A program made the position numbers and the translations under genes. The notes below the pieces were generated by a model. That model saw only the letters and a program-made list of their open reading frames with translations. It was not told the DNA's origin and made no database searches. Of a stretch of DNA of 64,000 nucleotides, positions 46,066 through 57,745 are shown one piece after another; position 1 is the first letter of the stretch; every line of letters begins with the position of its first letter. This DNA is from Mycogone perniciosa (taxonomy: Eukaryota; Ascomycota; Sordariomycetes; Hypocreales; Hypocreaceae): NCBI GenBank assembly GCA_025331125.1, contig JAOALB010000007.1:124001-188000 (forward strand). Direction: 5' to 3'.

Positions 46066-47706
46066 TTACAGCTCATCGTGACCATCTTCCTCCTTCTCCT
46101 CCTTCTCCTCAGCCTCCTCAGCCTCCTCGGCAGCAGGGGCCTCCTCCTCGTAGACAATGCTGGCCTTGTGCTTGCCGTTCTCCTTGATGAACTCGATGAG
46201 GTCGGCAATGGTTCGGGAGCCGCTGTAAGTGATGGGGTTCTCCTTGTCGCCGGCGGGGAAGAGCTTGATGGTGGGGAAGCCCTGAATCTCATCGGGGACG
46301 TCGTTCTGGGTGGCATCGACCTTGGCGATGACAATCTTGTCCTTGAACTCGCTCTTGGCGTACTGGGCAGCCAGCTCCTCGTACTTGGGAGCCAGAGCCT
46401 TGCAGTGACCGCACCAAGGAGCATAGAACTCGAGAATAACATCCTTGTCGTTGTCGAGGACGATGTCATCGTAGTTCTTGGCGACAACAACGGTGACGGG
46501 ACCCTCCTGTTTCTCGGGGATAGGCTCAGACTTGATGCTGGGCTGGATCTTGCCGGAAACGAACTCCTCAATGAACTCAGCGATGCTGTCGTGGGTGATC
46601 TCCTTGTCCTGCTCGAAGGGGAACTTCTGGTTCTTCTTGGTCTCCTGGATGGCGAAAGAGGGGAACTGATCGGTCTTGAGGTTCAAGTTGGCGGCGTGAG
46701 CACCATAGGCCTTGGCGTCAATGGTGGCGAAGTTGATCTTGCCCTTGTACTTCACAGCAATGGGCTTAATGGCGTTGCCAAGGGTGACACGCTCCTCCTC
46801 AGTCTCAGCGAAGATGTAGGCAAGAGGAAGGAGAGCAGACATGTATCCGGCGTACGTCTCAGGGCCAACCTCGCCGATGAGAGGGGTGGCGGCGTTCTTG
46901 GCGAACGTGCGGATGGCGTCAGCGTCAAACTTTTCAGTGAAGGTGTCCTTGCCCTCATCGAAGGACTTGTAGAGGACAATGGAGGGGAACGAGACACCCT
47001 CGGCCTCGGCGACGGCAGCATCGTTGATGCCACCGAAAAGGTAGGTGTCGCGGAGCTCGTTGGCAACCGATGTGAAGGTCTCGTTGGAGGCCTTGTCATC
47101 GGCAGCAATGTAGGCGACCAAGACGACCTTGTCGGCGGTCTTGAATTCCTCAAGGGTGTCCTTGGTGAGGGTGGAGACGGGTGGCAGAGACTGCTTCACC
47201 ATGTAGGAGACGATACTACGGGGAAAATGGAGTGTTAGCGACGAGACATTCCCGTGGATCTGATGAGGGATACAAAAACTTACCCGGCAGCCTTTCGCTG
47301 TCCATTGTAGGCGACGGGGTTCTCAGGGCCACGGAAAACCTTGAGGGTAGGATATCCCTCAACACCGTGCGCCTGGCAAAGGTCGGCCTCCTCAGTGCAG
47401 TCGACCTTGGCCAGCTTGATGTTCTTCTCCTTGAGGGTGGTGGCAGCCTCCTCGTACTCGGGGGCCAGAGCCTTGCAGTGGCCGCACCACGGGGCAAAGA
47501 CTGGAAGGCGGGGTCAGCCGGCTTGCACGATACGGAGCGGCTCACGAAGAAGAGGCCTGGAACTTACACTCTGCCAGGACGAGGTCATTGGACTTGACGA
47601 AGTCGTCGAAGGTGTCCTTGGTGAGCTGGGTAACGTCAGACGTCTCGGCCGACGCCACGGCAGCCAGCGCGGCCATCAGGCCATAGGTAAAACGCTTCTG
47701 ATGCAT
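46066..47706 (-). CDS. pdi1: Protein disulfide isomerase, ER lumen
   Basis: Three exons: 47706-47568, 47500-47284, 47215-46066, 501 residues. It forms and rearranges disulfides in secreted proteins. A signal peptide (MHQKRFTYGLMAALAAVASA) is followed by an a domain with CGHC at residues 52-55 (FFAPWCGHCKALAPEYEE), b and b' domains, and an a' domain with CGHC at 387-390 (EFYAPWCGHCKALAPKYEE). An acidic Glu/Ala/Lys tail ends in HDEL, the ER retention signal. Joining exon 1 at the GTAAGT donor gives LVLAEFFAPWCGHC, which fixes the first junction. Codon use is strongly biased to C/G third positions, as in highly expressed genes; this leaves a 438-codon open frame on the opposite strand that is not a gene. 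Confidence 0.96.
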
Positions 47707-49208
47707 ATTGGAACTTGTGATACGTCCTGTGGGGGGTATCTGGGGGAAAGGAAAGAAGGAGAGGGATGGAGGAAGAGAACAAGTTCGAGGTGAGAGAGCG
47801 GCCGGTGAGGGAGGTTTTGTAGCCTGAGGGTGCTGGTTGGAGAGAGGCTGGCTTGGACGACTTAGACACTCGACTGGCTCAATTGAACAAGTGTCCCTTT
47901 GTCCACATTCGGGTGTTTCTGGCTTGGCCGGTCCCCTCAGCTAACGGGACCCCGCCCTCTCCAACCCACCATGCGGCAGGTACCTACACACAGTGGGTAC
48001 TCGGCGGTACATTATGTATTATTACGGTTACTTTTCGAGAAACACAGCTTAGAAATCAAATATGTAGGCATGCTTGTATGTGATCATACTTCTCTTCCCT
48101 TTTTTCCTTTTTTGTTTCTTCCCGCCCTGAATCACTGATCAAAGGGCTCTGATTTATTACATCTCCTCTCTCGCTGGTGGATATGTCAGATGCCCGTATC
48201 GTATCGCATTGCGACGCGCAAAAGATGGGTCAGTGGTTAGTCAAGTCAAACAGGCCACCTATCACGTTTCCTGTTGTCGGTTCGGTAGTACTCCTTCGAC
48301 CTTAGCCAGGGCCGCCTCGCCAAGCAGACGCTCATTGCCCAGGTGGATTGGTGGCGGGGGCCTTTGCCCTTGCACGTTTTTTGAAGCCTCACCCTTTCAC
48401 TGTTTGGGCAGTTCAGTGAGCTTCGCCAGTGGGCCGGTGTCAATCATTGCAGCCTCAGAGGCTGTTAGCAGACGCAACTTGACAACATGGGGTCCTAGCA
48501 TATTCGTATCCAGGGCGAGATGATCTATCAAAGGAATCCTAACAGGCACTACTATCAAGGTATACATACCTCTGTCTACGAGTACTTGTATTATGTGGGG
48601 CAGCACGTTTAAATGTGTTACCGCGCGCATTCTTTTCAGCGTACGGAGTACTCGTAATGCTCCGTACTGCCTTAGTACTGCCTAGTACTAGGTAGTGAAC
48701 AGGTGTCATCATCACGACCTAATACATCGTAGTAGCTGTTTCTTATACGATTAATCCATACAGAGTACAGCGGTACTACAACACCACTAGTACTATTACA
48801 GGACTTTTCGTCGATCACGTCTCGGCTCGTAGCCGCCGAGCAGTTTCGTTCACCCCGCCTTTTACGGACATCAATGCCAATGCAATGCTCTGCACGGAAT
48901 ACTACTATGTTGTGAATGGTGCTCCATACTACTTCGTACTATTGACACGATTAACTTAACACGCAAACATCATAGTACAGAGTAGAGGCAGGATTGCTGT
49001 ATTAATATGCATGTACGAAGTAGTCCGAAGCTACCGTCGGAGGATTCGGCAACTATACATACATGTACTTAATGCAAGGGCGGATAAACCTCTGGTGGTT
49101 GGAGGATGCATGATGTGGAGCTATTGATAATACGAGTATTCTTCCATGTTCCTGACCTCATTGCTGTGTATTGTACGAAGTACTCCGTACGAGTAATATC
49201 TGTCTCCT
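47707..49208. other. pdi1 promoter and spacer to the OYE gene
   Basis: This 1.5-kb spacer begins with the pdi1 promoter and leader. No gene is supported. Palindrome units are found near 48.64, 48.93 and 49.02 kb and the composite 18-mer at 49173. Confidence 0.55.
49173..49190. repeat. Composite 18-mer GTACGAAGTACTCCGTAC
   Basis: It is an exact copy of 26127-26144 and of the complement of 16624-16641. It lies 19 bp downstream of the stop of the OYE-family gene. Confidence 0.85.
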
Positions 49209-50502
49209 CTAAAACTTCTTGTCAAAGTCCAGACGCGGTCCTGCGAATATATACTGATTTGCCCACTTCACATTCACCCTCAACTCATGCGCCACCCTCA
49301 GCACCCACTCGGGCTCCCGAAGGAACTGCCTGGCGACCAGTACCAGGTCTGCTGAGGCATCAGGACCCTCCTGGACAGCATCGCGGGCCGTCTCCGCCTC
49401 TGCGATGAGACCGACAACGCCAACAAGCAGGTCGATGCCCTCGGCGCGTAGAGCCTGGCGGATACGCCGCGCAATGTCTGTCTGGTAGGTCATGGCATGG
49501 GGGATCTTTTGCTCAGTGCTGTTGCCGCCGCTGCTGACATCCAGAACGTCGATTCCCCAAGCCTGGACCTGCTTAGCTAGTTGGATGCTGCTCTCGACGT
49601 CCCATGAGGGCTCGCCGGCCCATTCCATCCACTCTGTGCCCGAGATGCGGAGCCACAAGGGCATATCCTCCGGGATGACAGCGCGGACGGCTGCCACAAC
49701 CTCTCGGAGGAAGCGTGCTCGGTTCTCAAAGCTTCCGCCATAGTCATCAGTTCGTTTCTGCATTGGCTGTTAGAGGGTGTTCTCATAAGTCTTCATCCGC
49801 AACACTTACATTGGATAGGGGAGAGAGAAAGTTGCAAACGAGATAGCCGTGAGCACCTTGGATCTGAATTACATCAATTCCCGCCTGGACCGCACGCACC
49901 GCAGCGTCAGCGAACGACAGGACAATTCTCTTGATCTCCTCAACCCCCAATTCGTTCGGCAAGGCATCATCCTTGGAGAAGGGAATTGCACTGGGGGCCA
50001 CGATTTTATCTGGCCACCCACCCACGCTCTCATCCGCCAGCGTCTTGTTCGCGGAACCACCAACCCATGGCGCCAAAGTACTGCCCTTTCGGCCGGCATG
50101 CGCAATCTGAACCCCTGCTTTTGATCCCTGGCTATGGATGAAATCCACGACACGGCGCAACGGCTCAATCTGCGAGTCCTTCCACAGACCCGAGTCCTGG
50201 GGTGTAATGCGGCCGAGGGCCTCAACCGCCGTGCTCTCGACAAAGACGAGGCCAGCACCGTGCAGCGCCATCTGACCCAGGTGTACGAGGTGGTAATCTG
50301 TTAGATGGCCGTCCTGGGCACTATACTGGCACATGGGCGAAACGACGAAGCGGTTGTTCAGTGTGACGGAGCGCATGCTCAGTGTCTGGAAGATTGTCGG
50401 CGCAGAGGACCGGTCTTGAGGCGTGCCAGGCGGGGGATTCTGAGCGGGGGTAAAGTAAGGCACGCCTGGAGCGGCCTTGTTCTCTAGATCATTGCTGGCC
50501 AT
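49209..50502 (-). CDS. NADH:flavin oxidoreductase, old-yellow-enzyme family (YqjM-like)
   Basis: Two exons: 50502-49810 and 49757-49209, 413 residues. It is an FMN-dependent ene-reductase that takes hydride from NAD(P)H and reduces activated C=C bonds. RFVVSPMCQYSAQDGHLTDYHLVHLGQMALHGAGL is the class III (YqjM-like) N-terminus, with the redox-tuning cysteine in SPMCQYS. GVQIAHAGRKGS, QIQGAHGYLVCNFLSPLSN|KRTDDYGGSFENRARF (the bar marks the intron) and LVARQFLREPEW complete the barrel. The intron (49758-49809) has GTAAGT, CTCTAACAG and CAG. There is no targeting signal, so it is probably cytosolic. The physiological substrate is unknown; relatives act in oxidative stress or secondary metabolism. 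Confidence 0.9.
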
Positions 50503-52596
50503 TATGTGAGATGGTGATATGCGATGCGCCCCTGGATTTCGACAAAGCAGTTATGTGGGCTGAAGACGATATATACGATCAACCAACCCGTATGGGAAGA
50601 GTCAAGTCTAGATGTGAGTGATGAATGGTGTCGTTAAAAATCTGAACTTTCCATCTTTTATAGTTTCCATTGAGGCTATTTCCCTAAACAGAGGACAGTC
50701 GGGTCGTGAAGCTCTCTGGATGTGAGCGAATTTCCCTTTACTCAGCTAACTCCCGACGGCCTTTTCACTAACATGATGCTATACCCAGAGCCATTGTCGG
50801 TCGTAGCTATTAGCTCGTAGCTTCGATTCTAGAACGAGAATTGCTCAGAGATGCTGATTAATAATTCATCAAGAGGCTTAGACGCCAAAATATGTAACCT
50901 TGAGGGGTCTTGGCGGCAAATCTCGAATCGGTCCGCATTGCACGATAGCAACTAGATCGAGATAAGCTTCTTTTTTTAATCTGGCTACTGCATCTTGGCA
51001 CTTGAGCGCTTCCATACTTAGATAGATCCGATCACATCTTCCTATCCTTACAAATCCAAACCCCATTCCCATTCCGAATGCCGAAATTTCTGCTAATTGC
51101 CGTGACAAGCATGCACCTATTTCGGCAACTCGTTTTGGTCCCTGAAAATACGCGGGTGCCATGGCGGAGTGGACCTAGATCTAGCCCAGGGGGAGATCTC
51201 TCTCATGACACATGGAGTCCACGTCTATTCACATTCTATTCGCTTTTCCCCTTGGTGTATTACAAACGATAGATCTATCTAATATGAAACTGGCTGTGCT
51301 GTCTCGGTGAGGAAACCAACTCCATTTCTAAGCACTCCGTTTTCATGCCCGGATGCTACTGAGATTTGTAACAGATCCCAGGGGTTATGATGATCAGCCA
51401 ACAACATACTTGTCCGAAAATTCAGTCCTCCCAGGTAGTGCTTACTACATAGACTAACATAGGTAGGTAGGTAGTATCCAGTAATAGTACTAAGGTTATT
51501 GATAGTGACGGGCCATCACCTTCGTGGTGGCCGCTTTCTTAACAGTGCCTGAGGTAGGCATTCATAAAAGAGAAATTACATTCACGTTAAACAATTACAA
51601 ACATTACGTTTCTTAAATCCAATCACTTCATCCACCATATATCACTCTTGTTAAAGTTATCAGAATCAAATAGGTGTTTAGTCTCAGAGATTCTTACATA
51701 CTGCCCGCCACTCAGCAGCTAGCCCCCACCAATGCCCCCACGAAGCTGAACCTTGCCGAATCTTGCCCATCTGTCTAATATTTAATGGAGCATTTTTAAT
51801 GAAAATTAAGGGCATTCTATTTTAACTCTAGGTACTCTGTTTAAAGCTACTTTGTATTTGATGGGAGATACAGAGTACTTCATACGGATAACTGAATCAG
51901 CAATTGTCCCCCACAAGTGTTAACCCCTTAACAGGGTAGCAGCTACGAAGTAGTACATGGAGATTAAAAGGCATTGAAATGAAGAAGTCATCATGCCAAA
52001 TTAGACAATCTCAACTACATAGCAACTTTGTCATGGTTTTACCAACTACGGTATATTGTGGCGGAAATAAGACTGAAGTTTTGGCCGAGATGCTGATGAT
52101 AAAAAACAGCACACCCAAGCGCGATGCAAACCGCCGCGCCAGACCAGCAAAAGTGAAGTGTACGCCTCAGCAATTGTAGCTAATAGTGTAGGTTATATTG
52201 CATTCGACACGCGATCTCCCCATAATTCCCACCAACGCTGCGCCTTGCGTATGGGGCCAATAGACCTCATATGCTCACTTGCAACCAGGCCATATTACTG
52301 CCATCAGATGTGTTTGCTTCGGTTTCTTCTTCTTGGACTCGGCACTGAGAGACGGCTTGCCAGAGACATTTGGCTCTGTTGTTGTAAAGGAGAGTGAATG
52401 AGCTTGGGGCTCGTAGCTAGGATGCGTGAAGGGAGGGTCACCAAGTTGACTGTATTCATCTCCAAAGGTCTCCAAGTCTCCCGGGCTGGAGGGTAGGCCT
52501 TTTATCCCATGGATCAGTTCTGTGGCGTTCCTTCAGACCGGACCCCTGACACAGCTTCCCGTTAGCAATCAGCTCATATTTGGATTCCGCACACAA

Positions 52597-52727
52597 TTGG
52601 ATCCGTCATCAAGTGGATTTTGGATGGGTCAATAGTATATGATCTCCGTACTAAGATTTATTGGGTAAATTTGACAAGACCAATACTAGTTATATTACTA
52701 GCGAACCAGTGTTATTGACGGATCCAA
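52597..52727. repeat. 131-bp segment bounded by a 12-bp perfect inverted repeat
   Basis: TTGGATCCGTCA at 52597-52608 and TGACGGATCCAA at 52716-52727 are exact reverse complements. The interior is AT-rich and non-coding. The shape would suit a miniature inverted-repeat element, but I see no flanking target duplication, so it may be chance. Confidence 0.35.
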
Positions 52728-53655
52728 GTTCGTGAAATAGTGTAGGTATACTTCCAGTCTGAGGTGATTCCGGAGACTTTCATATTGGGCCACTTTTATG
52801 CACCCCTGACACTTCTCAGGTGCCGCCCGTTTGTTACCAAAAAATCCTACCTAAGAGGCTTGGAATCGTATCTGTAAATCCTATAAGGATCAAAACCCCG
52901 CAAGGAGAGGCCTGCTAGGCTTACCCGTATATTACAGGTTGCTGGTGATAACCTTAAATAGGTGATCGAATCTGCGGCCTTTATACTATTATAGTTTAGT
53001 CGATGTTGTGTTGATTATGTTGCTGAACGTGGTGACGCGTGCATCCTCCAACACAGGGATTAAGCAAATGTACTGCTGTATATGTGTGATGGAGGAACAA
53101 GTAGTATCGACATGATAATACTTGCACCCGGCTGCCTAATCTTCATGAGGTGTAGGAGGAATCGGGGGACGCAAAGAGGAGATAGAACACACTTGCCGAC
53201 TTGGCAACCAGAGTACAAAGATGATTTACAGCTAAGCGGAATGTTGCCTATTAGTGCCATCGCTTTTAACTTGACACGATGGATGCGCTAGAGAGGCCAC
53301 TGGGGTAATCCCTCGGCTTCCAGAAGAACTTAATGATGAAATCAAGCTAACTTGGATGAAACGGGCCTTGCTGTTGGAATGCAAGGTGGATTTTGGCAAA
53401 GGGTCTCTGTTCCTCCACTCCGAATACCAAGTCCCACAAACAAGGACAGTCTAGTTAAATATAGTTTGTATCAACTAGAATACGAATATCACTCGTAGTG
53501 AATGGTTAGCCGTTCCTACCAACACTATGGCCATTCAACCATGGATCCGCACCGCACAGCGAGCTCCGCTGGCAAGCCAATGGGGGTGTTTCTTACCAGA
53601 CGGTCAAGTTCCATGTAATTGAAGGAACACGATCCATCCTGATGGCCAGAAAGTG

Positions 53656-53663
53656 TATATAAA
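53656..53663 (+). promoter_or_regulatory. TATA box of the second secreted protein gene
   Basis: TATATAAA lies 66 bp upstream of the start codon at 53722, followed by a C/A-rich leader ending CACCCACC before ATG. Confidence 0.7.
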
Positions 53664-53721
53664 GTGCAGCTCCGACATACACGTCTCCAACACAAACCCA
53701 AGTCCATCAAAACCACCCACC

Positions 53722-54309
53722 ATGAAGTCCTTCAACCTCGCCCTGCTCTTCGCAGCTGTCGTTTCAGCCGCGCCCGTTGACGATGTTCATCTGGGAGAAC
53801 TTGACGCCCCGTCTTTGCCCGCAAGTCTCCCAGTCGTCCAGTACAAAGGCCCTACGTTCAAGATGAAGCGCGAGGACTGGATCGCCCGAGCAGAGGCCCA
53901 CGCCAACAACCAGTCCTGGTCTGTGCCGGCGGACATGCCCCAAATCACCCTCGAGCTTGGCCAAATTCTCGATCTCGGCATCGTGGCCAACGCCTCTATC
54001 AGCAAGCGCGATGGCGTCCACTCTGCCGAAGCTTACAATCAAGTCAACTGCGGAGGTGAGATGGTCGGCAGTATCGCCAACTTCGGCTGTGGTACCGCTT
54101 GCATAAGCTTTTCTAGGACCGCTTTTAGCGGCCTCGTCAAGCAACAGTATCATGGGAAAACCTACCCGACTATGGATGTCTGGGATGGTTACGGGTGCCA
54201 GGGCAACAAGGCTCAGCACTTTGGTGTGAAGGATACGAGTTCTTGCTCGAATTCGAATAACCCAAATGGATTCAAATCATTCATTGGTTGGTATGGCTGT
54301 CACCACTGA
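53722..54309 (+). CDS. Secreted pre-pro protein with six-cysteine C-terminal half
   Basis: One exon, 195 residues. The start is the ATG at 53722, which begins the signal peptide (MKSFNLALLFAAVVSAAP). The frame is open further upstream, but the TATA box lies there. Residues about 20-96 contain no cysteine, carry two N-glycosylation sequons (NQS, NAS) and end in ISKR, a Kex2-type site. The remaining 99 residues have six cysteines (13, 27, 31, 63, 79, 97 of that part) in NCGGEMVG, FGCGTACISF, GYGCQGN, SSCSN and a terminal YGCHH. The layout fits a secreted protein processed to a disulfide-rich domain. No enzyme motif is seen, and the function (effector, antimicrobial or wall-related) is open. Confidence 0.75.
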   Translation: MKSFNLALLFAAVVSAAPVDDVHLGELDAPSLPASLPVVQYKGPTFKMKREDWIARAEAHANNQSWSVPADMPQITLELGQILDLGIVANASISKRDGVHSAEAYNQVNCGGEMVGSIANFGCGTACISFSRTAFSGLVKQQYHGKTYPTMDVWDGYGCQGNKAQHFGVKDTSSCSNSNNPNGFKSFIGWYGCHH

Positions 54310-55129
54310 GTTCCCCGAGTCCCTTGAGTCTCTAGTGGTTTTGGTGATGCAAGATTCCTGTAAGTATCCACACCGTGTCGAATCGGTGCAGCGTTAGCAG
54401 GCCTTCCTTTAATAGGGAAGCTCCGCTTAATGCACCAACAGGCTGGCTTGATTAAATAATTTTGGTCGTAAAGGGCTCTTGCAGAACCATCACCTTCTCT
54501 CGCTGTATATAATCGTCTACTCTGTACGGAGTACATATGTCTGAATTATTAAACACTTCAAAAAGCTCATGTATACGAAGTACTATCGGCAATATCCGTC
54601 ATTAGTAGCTCGCTTAGGAATGCGGGGAACCATGTGAGCAATCATCAACGCCGTCATGGGACAGTGTAAAGCCTGACTCTGGGCCAATAGCGGCGCCCCA
54701 ATTGCAAAGGGAGTTTTGGGGGCCCGAGGCTGCAATCCGCATAATATAATATAAGTCCTACGCCCCCTCATTCCTCGACAGCGGCTATGTTCATCCATGT
54801 TTTCGTGTCGCGTCTCTCGGAGATGAAGATCGGTTGATGCATGGGGGAAAAAAAGAAAAAGGCTGTCTATTGCCATTGCCTGCTTTAAAGTACAAGAGAT
54901 TGGTTGAGGTATAGAGCGAAAGGGAAGTGATGCGAGGAATGACGCAGCGAAGCTCTTCGACTTCGCAATCAATCCGTCGTCTAAATCCTTTCACGTGCTC
55001 TCCAGCAAACAACCACACCCCGCGCGAGGTGTACAGGTCTAAATCCGTCTAATCTACATCTCACTCTATATTAACACATCTAGCTTCTTCTTTATCGACT
55101 GCGGCATCAACCAAGCTGAGTGAGACGGC
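54310..55129. other. Convergent spacer, no gene seen
   Basis: This 820-bp spacer holds the 3' regions of the secreted-protein gene and ccp1. GTACGGAGTAC occurs at 54524-54534 and TACGAAGTAC near 54.57 kb. Confidence 0.55.
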
Positions 55130-56291
55130 TTATTTGGACTCATCCCAAGTGGGCTTCAAGTTGAATCGGCTGTTCTCGCTGCCAGCAGGGAAGGGAACAC
55201 CGAGCTCAAACAGCTTGACAATGACAGCGGAGAAATCCTTGAAGAAGACATCATTGTCCTTAGCATACTTCTCAGTCCAAGGCTTGAAGCCCTTGTCAGT
55301 GACGAGGGCCATGTCGGTGGGAAGCATCATGAGGGACTTGGTGGTCTTGTCCTCATACTGCTTGGGGCCATCCCACTTCTTCACCTGCCACTTCTCCTCG
55401 ATGAGAAGGCGGTAGAAGTCGTTGGTCAGGACAGTGGGAGAGAAGGTCCAAGGACCTGAGTAGCCAGATCGGGTGGTGTGGCATCGACCGAGGGCGTGAG
55501 CACCGCTCAGAGCGACAATCTCCTGGTCGTTGAAGCCCATGCGGTAGAAGATGTCTCGAATGTGCTTGCCACCCTGGCTAGCGTCGGGCAGACGGCCGTC
55601 TGGGGTGCAAGCAGCAGCCTCACCGTCAAGTCGACCAGGTCGGTAGGGAATGATGGGACCCTGCATCTCCTGGAAGGCACAGACACCACCAAGGATCCAA
55701 AGATCGGAGTAGGTGATCCAGGGGAACTTGGCTGCGGTAGGTTGTCAGCATCGGGACCAACGGAAAGACAATGACAAGACTGCGGCTCTCGCAGCAGTAA
55801 TTAGACGACTTACCCTTGACAGGCTCGAGGAAGTCCCGAGCAGCAATCAGACCAGCGTTGGCACCGTGGGCGCTCTCGGGAGCAAAGCGCATGGTGGCGC
55901 CATTGCTGCCACCAGTGCCAGTCTCCTTGTCGTAGGTTCCGCTGGCGTGCCAGGCAAGACGGACCAGGACAGGACCGATGCTGCCATCATCATAGTCCTC
56001 CTTCTCCTCAAGGCGGGAGGCAATCTCGTTGTACACCTTCTGGTAATCCGCCTGGGCGGGGACGAAGTTCTTGGAGGCAGACGAGCCGCTGGTGAAGTAC
56101 CAGAGGCCAAGACCACCGGCAGCGGCGGCAGCACCGAGGTACAAGAAGGACGACGACGACTTCTTCTCGGCCTCCGAGGAGTAAAAGCGACGGCCCTGCT
56201 GGCGGAAGGCCTGTCGGGGAGCGGCGAGGAAAGCGCTGCGGGTGGTGGTGCGCGTGGCCACGCGGGCGAAGTGACGAGTAGTAGAGGCCAT
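55130..56291 (-). CDS. ccp1: Cytochrome c peroxidase, mitochondrial
   Basis: Two exons: 56291-55814 and 55731-55130, 359 residues, near yeast Ccp1 (361). It reduces hydrogen peroxide with electrons from cytochrome c in the intermembrane space. The bipartite leader has a basic, Ser/Thr/Arg-rich presequence (MASTTRHFARVATRTTTRSA) and then a hydrophobic stretch (FLYLGAAAAAGGLGLWYF), as expected for sorting to the intermembrane space. VRLAWHASGTYDKETGTGG holds the distal Arg, Trp and His. LSGAHALGRCH has the proximal haem-ligand His. LPTDMAL and the preceding WDGPKQYEDKTTK belong to the proximal side. The 82-nt intron (55732-55813) interrupts before FPWITYSDLW. Confidence 0.95.
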
Positions 56292-57745
56292 CTGGATGTG
56301 GTGATTCCAAGAGTCAGAAAACCAATATCACGGACGAGCACGACAAATCGATGTAGGATATATCGACTGCAATTTGTGGTTTCTTGTACCAGCAGATGAC
56401 TGCAGGGAGGAGATTGCTCACCTTTGGACGTAGATGAAGAGATGTAACGGTGTGAAGGAGAGTGTTTGTGACAAACAAGGAGAGAGGATGGAAGAGCGAA
56501 GAAGGAGGAAGGAAGAAGGGGCCTTTCACGAGGACCCGGCCTTCCCACGGACGAGAGAATTGGTGAACGATGAAATTGGAGGCAGCTGATTGGTCTGATA
56601 ACTGTCAGGACCCTCACTGGCGGGGACGGCCCACGTTTTGCGAAAAGGAATGGAATCGATATGGATAACGATTGTTAAAGTACGGAGTACGGGGTATGTT
56701 CGTACTCGTACTAGTATTATTATTAATAACTTTATCCATCCTTTTTCCTTTCTTTTTTTTCTTTTTTGCCGCAGTAAACCATTCAATCGACTATGAGTGG
56801 CACGCTAATACCGCGGATAGCTATGTAATTTTACGAGTACTCGTACTATCTACGTGCTTCATCGGCACATTCGCGCACATCGTTCAATACTACTACTGCT
56901 CCTAGTACTACATACGAGTAAGTGCCGCTCGCTCTCAACATCCATTTTCAGCCAAAACTACCACTCGCTCTCAATAGCCCCTTTCAGTCAATAGCGCTTC
57001 ACGGCCTGCTTGACCAGCAACGGCCAATCAGCTGCTATAGAATTCGCCGTACTATTACGTATCACTTAAATCATGCCATGTCGGGAGACGGGGATCCGGA
57101 TCCGCAGAGAGCCGTTGCCGTAGGCACTTTAGCACTACACCTTTTTTTTTCCTTCTTCAGAGGGCGTCATCCCGCCATTCCGTGACGTTTGCCGATCGGA
57201 ACGCCGAGGGGCTCTTCCCGAGGTCGGTCTCTGTTCAACGTCAACGGCATGGCGGGGGCTGATTAAGCCTGACAATTCATTCTTATCTTCCCTTTGATGC
57301 GATGCTTCTCTCTTGGGATATCCATGTCCCATCCTGCCCCACGACATACGTAGGTGGCTTATCAAGAATCGTGATCGAGCCTGCCCATTCAACTACAGTT
57401 TCATTCCCATACCTAATAATCACAACTGCAGAGAAACGCACATATTGCCTTTAGTCCATTGAAATCAACCTGAGTCTATGCATCAGAATCACCTCCCAAA
57501 CGCGAGTTGACCGTCCCGCGCCTCATTTGATCGCCAGCAAAAATACATTACACACCCCGCCCTTCAAAGTCGACATCCAACCAAGTCTTCCCCGACTCGT
57601 GCAGTGCTGCCCCCTTGTCCAGCGGATATAGTACAAAAATTGCTCACTAACTGCGTTACGCGTTGCGTGTTGCCGTTTTCCACGCCTAAAATCTTCGAGT
57701 CTTACCCAGTCGCCTCTGGCGTTTGGCCAAATTCGGCTGTCCCGC
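56292..57745. other. ccp1 promoter and spacer to prp39
   Basis: The pyrimidine-rich minus strand from 56.3 to 56.6 kb fits the ccp1 leader. Beyond that no gene is supported. A cluster of GTACGGAGTAC and GTACTCGTACTAGTA words lies at 56.68-56.72 kb and ACGAGTACTCGTA near 56.83 kb. Confidence 0.55.

Larger units (their letters stand above)
50503..53721. other. Gene-poor 3.2 kb between OYE and secreted-protein gene
   Basis: No gene is firmly supported. A 94-codon open frame on the minus strand (51162-50878) has fairly even composition but no recognised motif. From about 51.4 kb the DNA is moderately AT-rich with few long frames. TAGG units repeat near 51.46-51.48 kb, and a 12-bp perfect inverted repeat is found at 52597/52716. 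Confidence 0.5.

Noticed and set aside
45922..47238. 438-codon open frame on the plus strand
   Set aside because: It lies antisense to the secure pdi1 gene and is made of Leu/Val/Gly/Glu-rich sequence that mirrors the strong third-position bias of pdi1; no domain.
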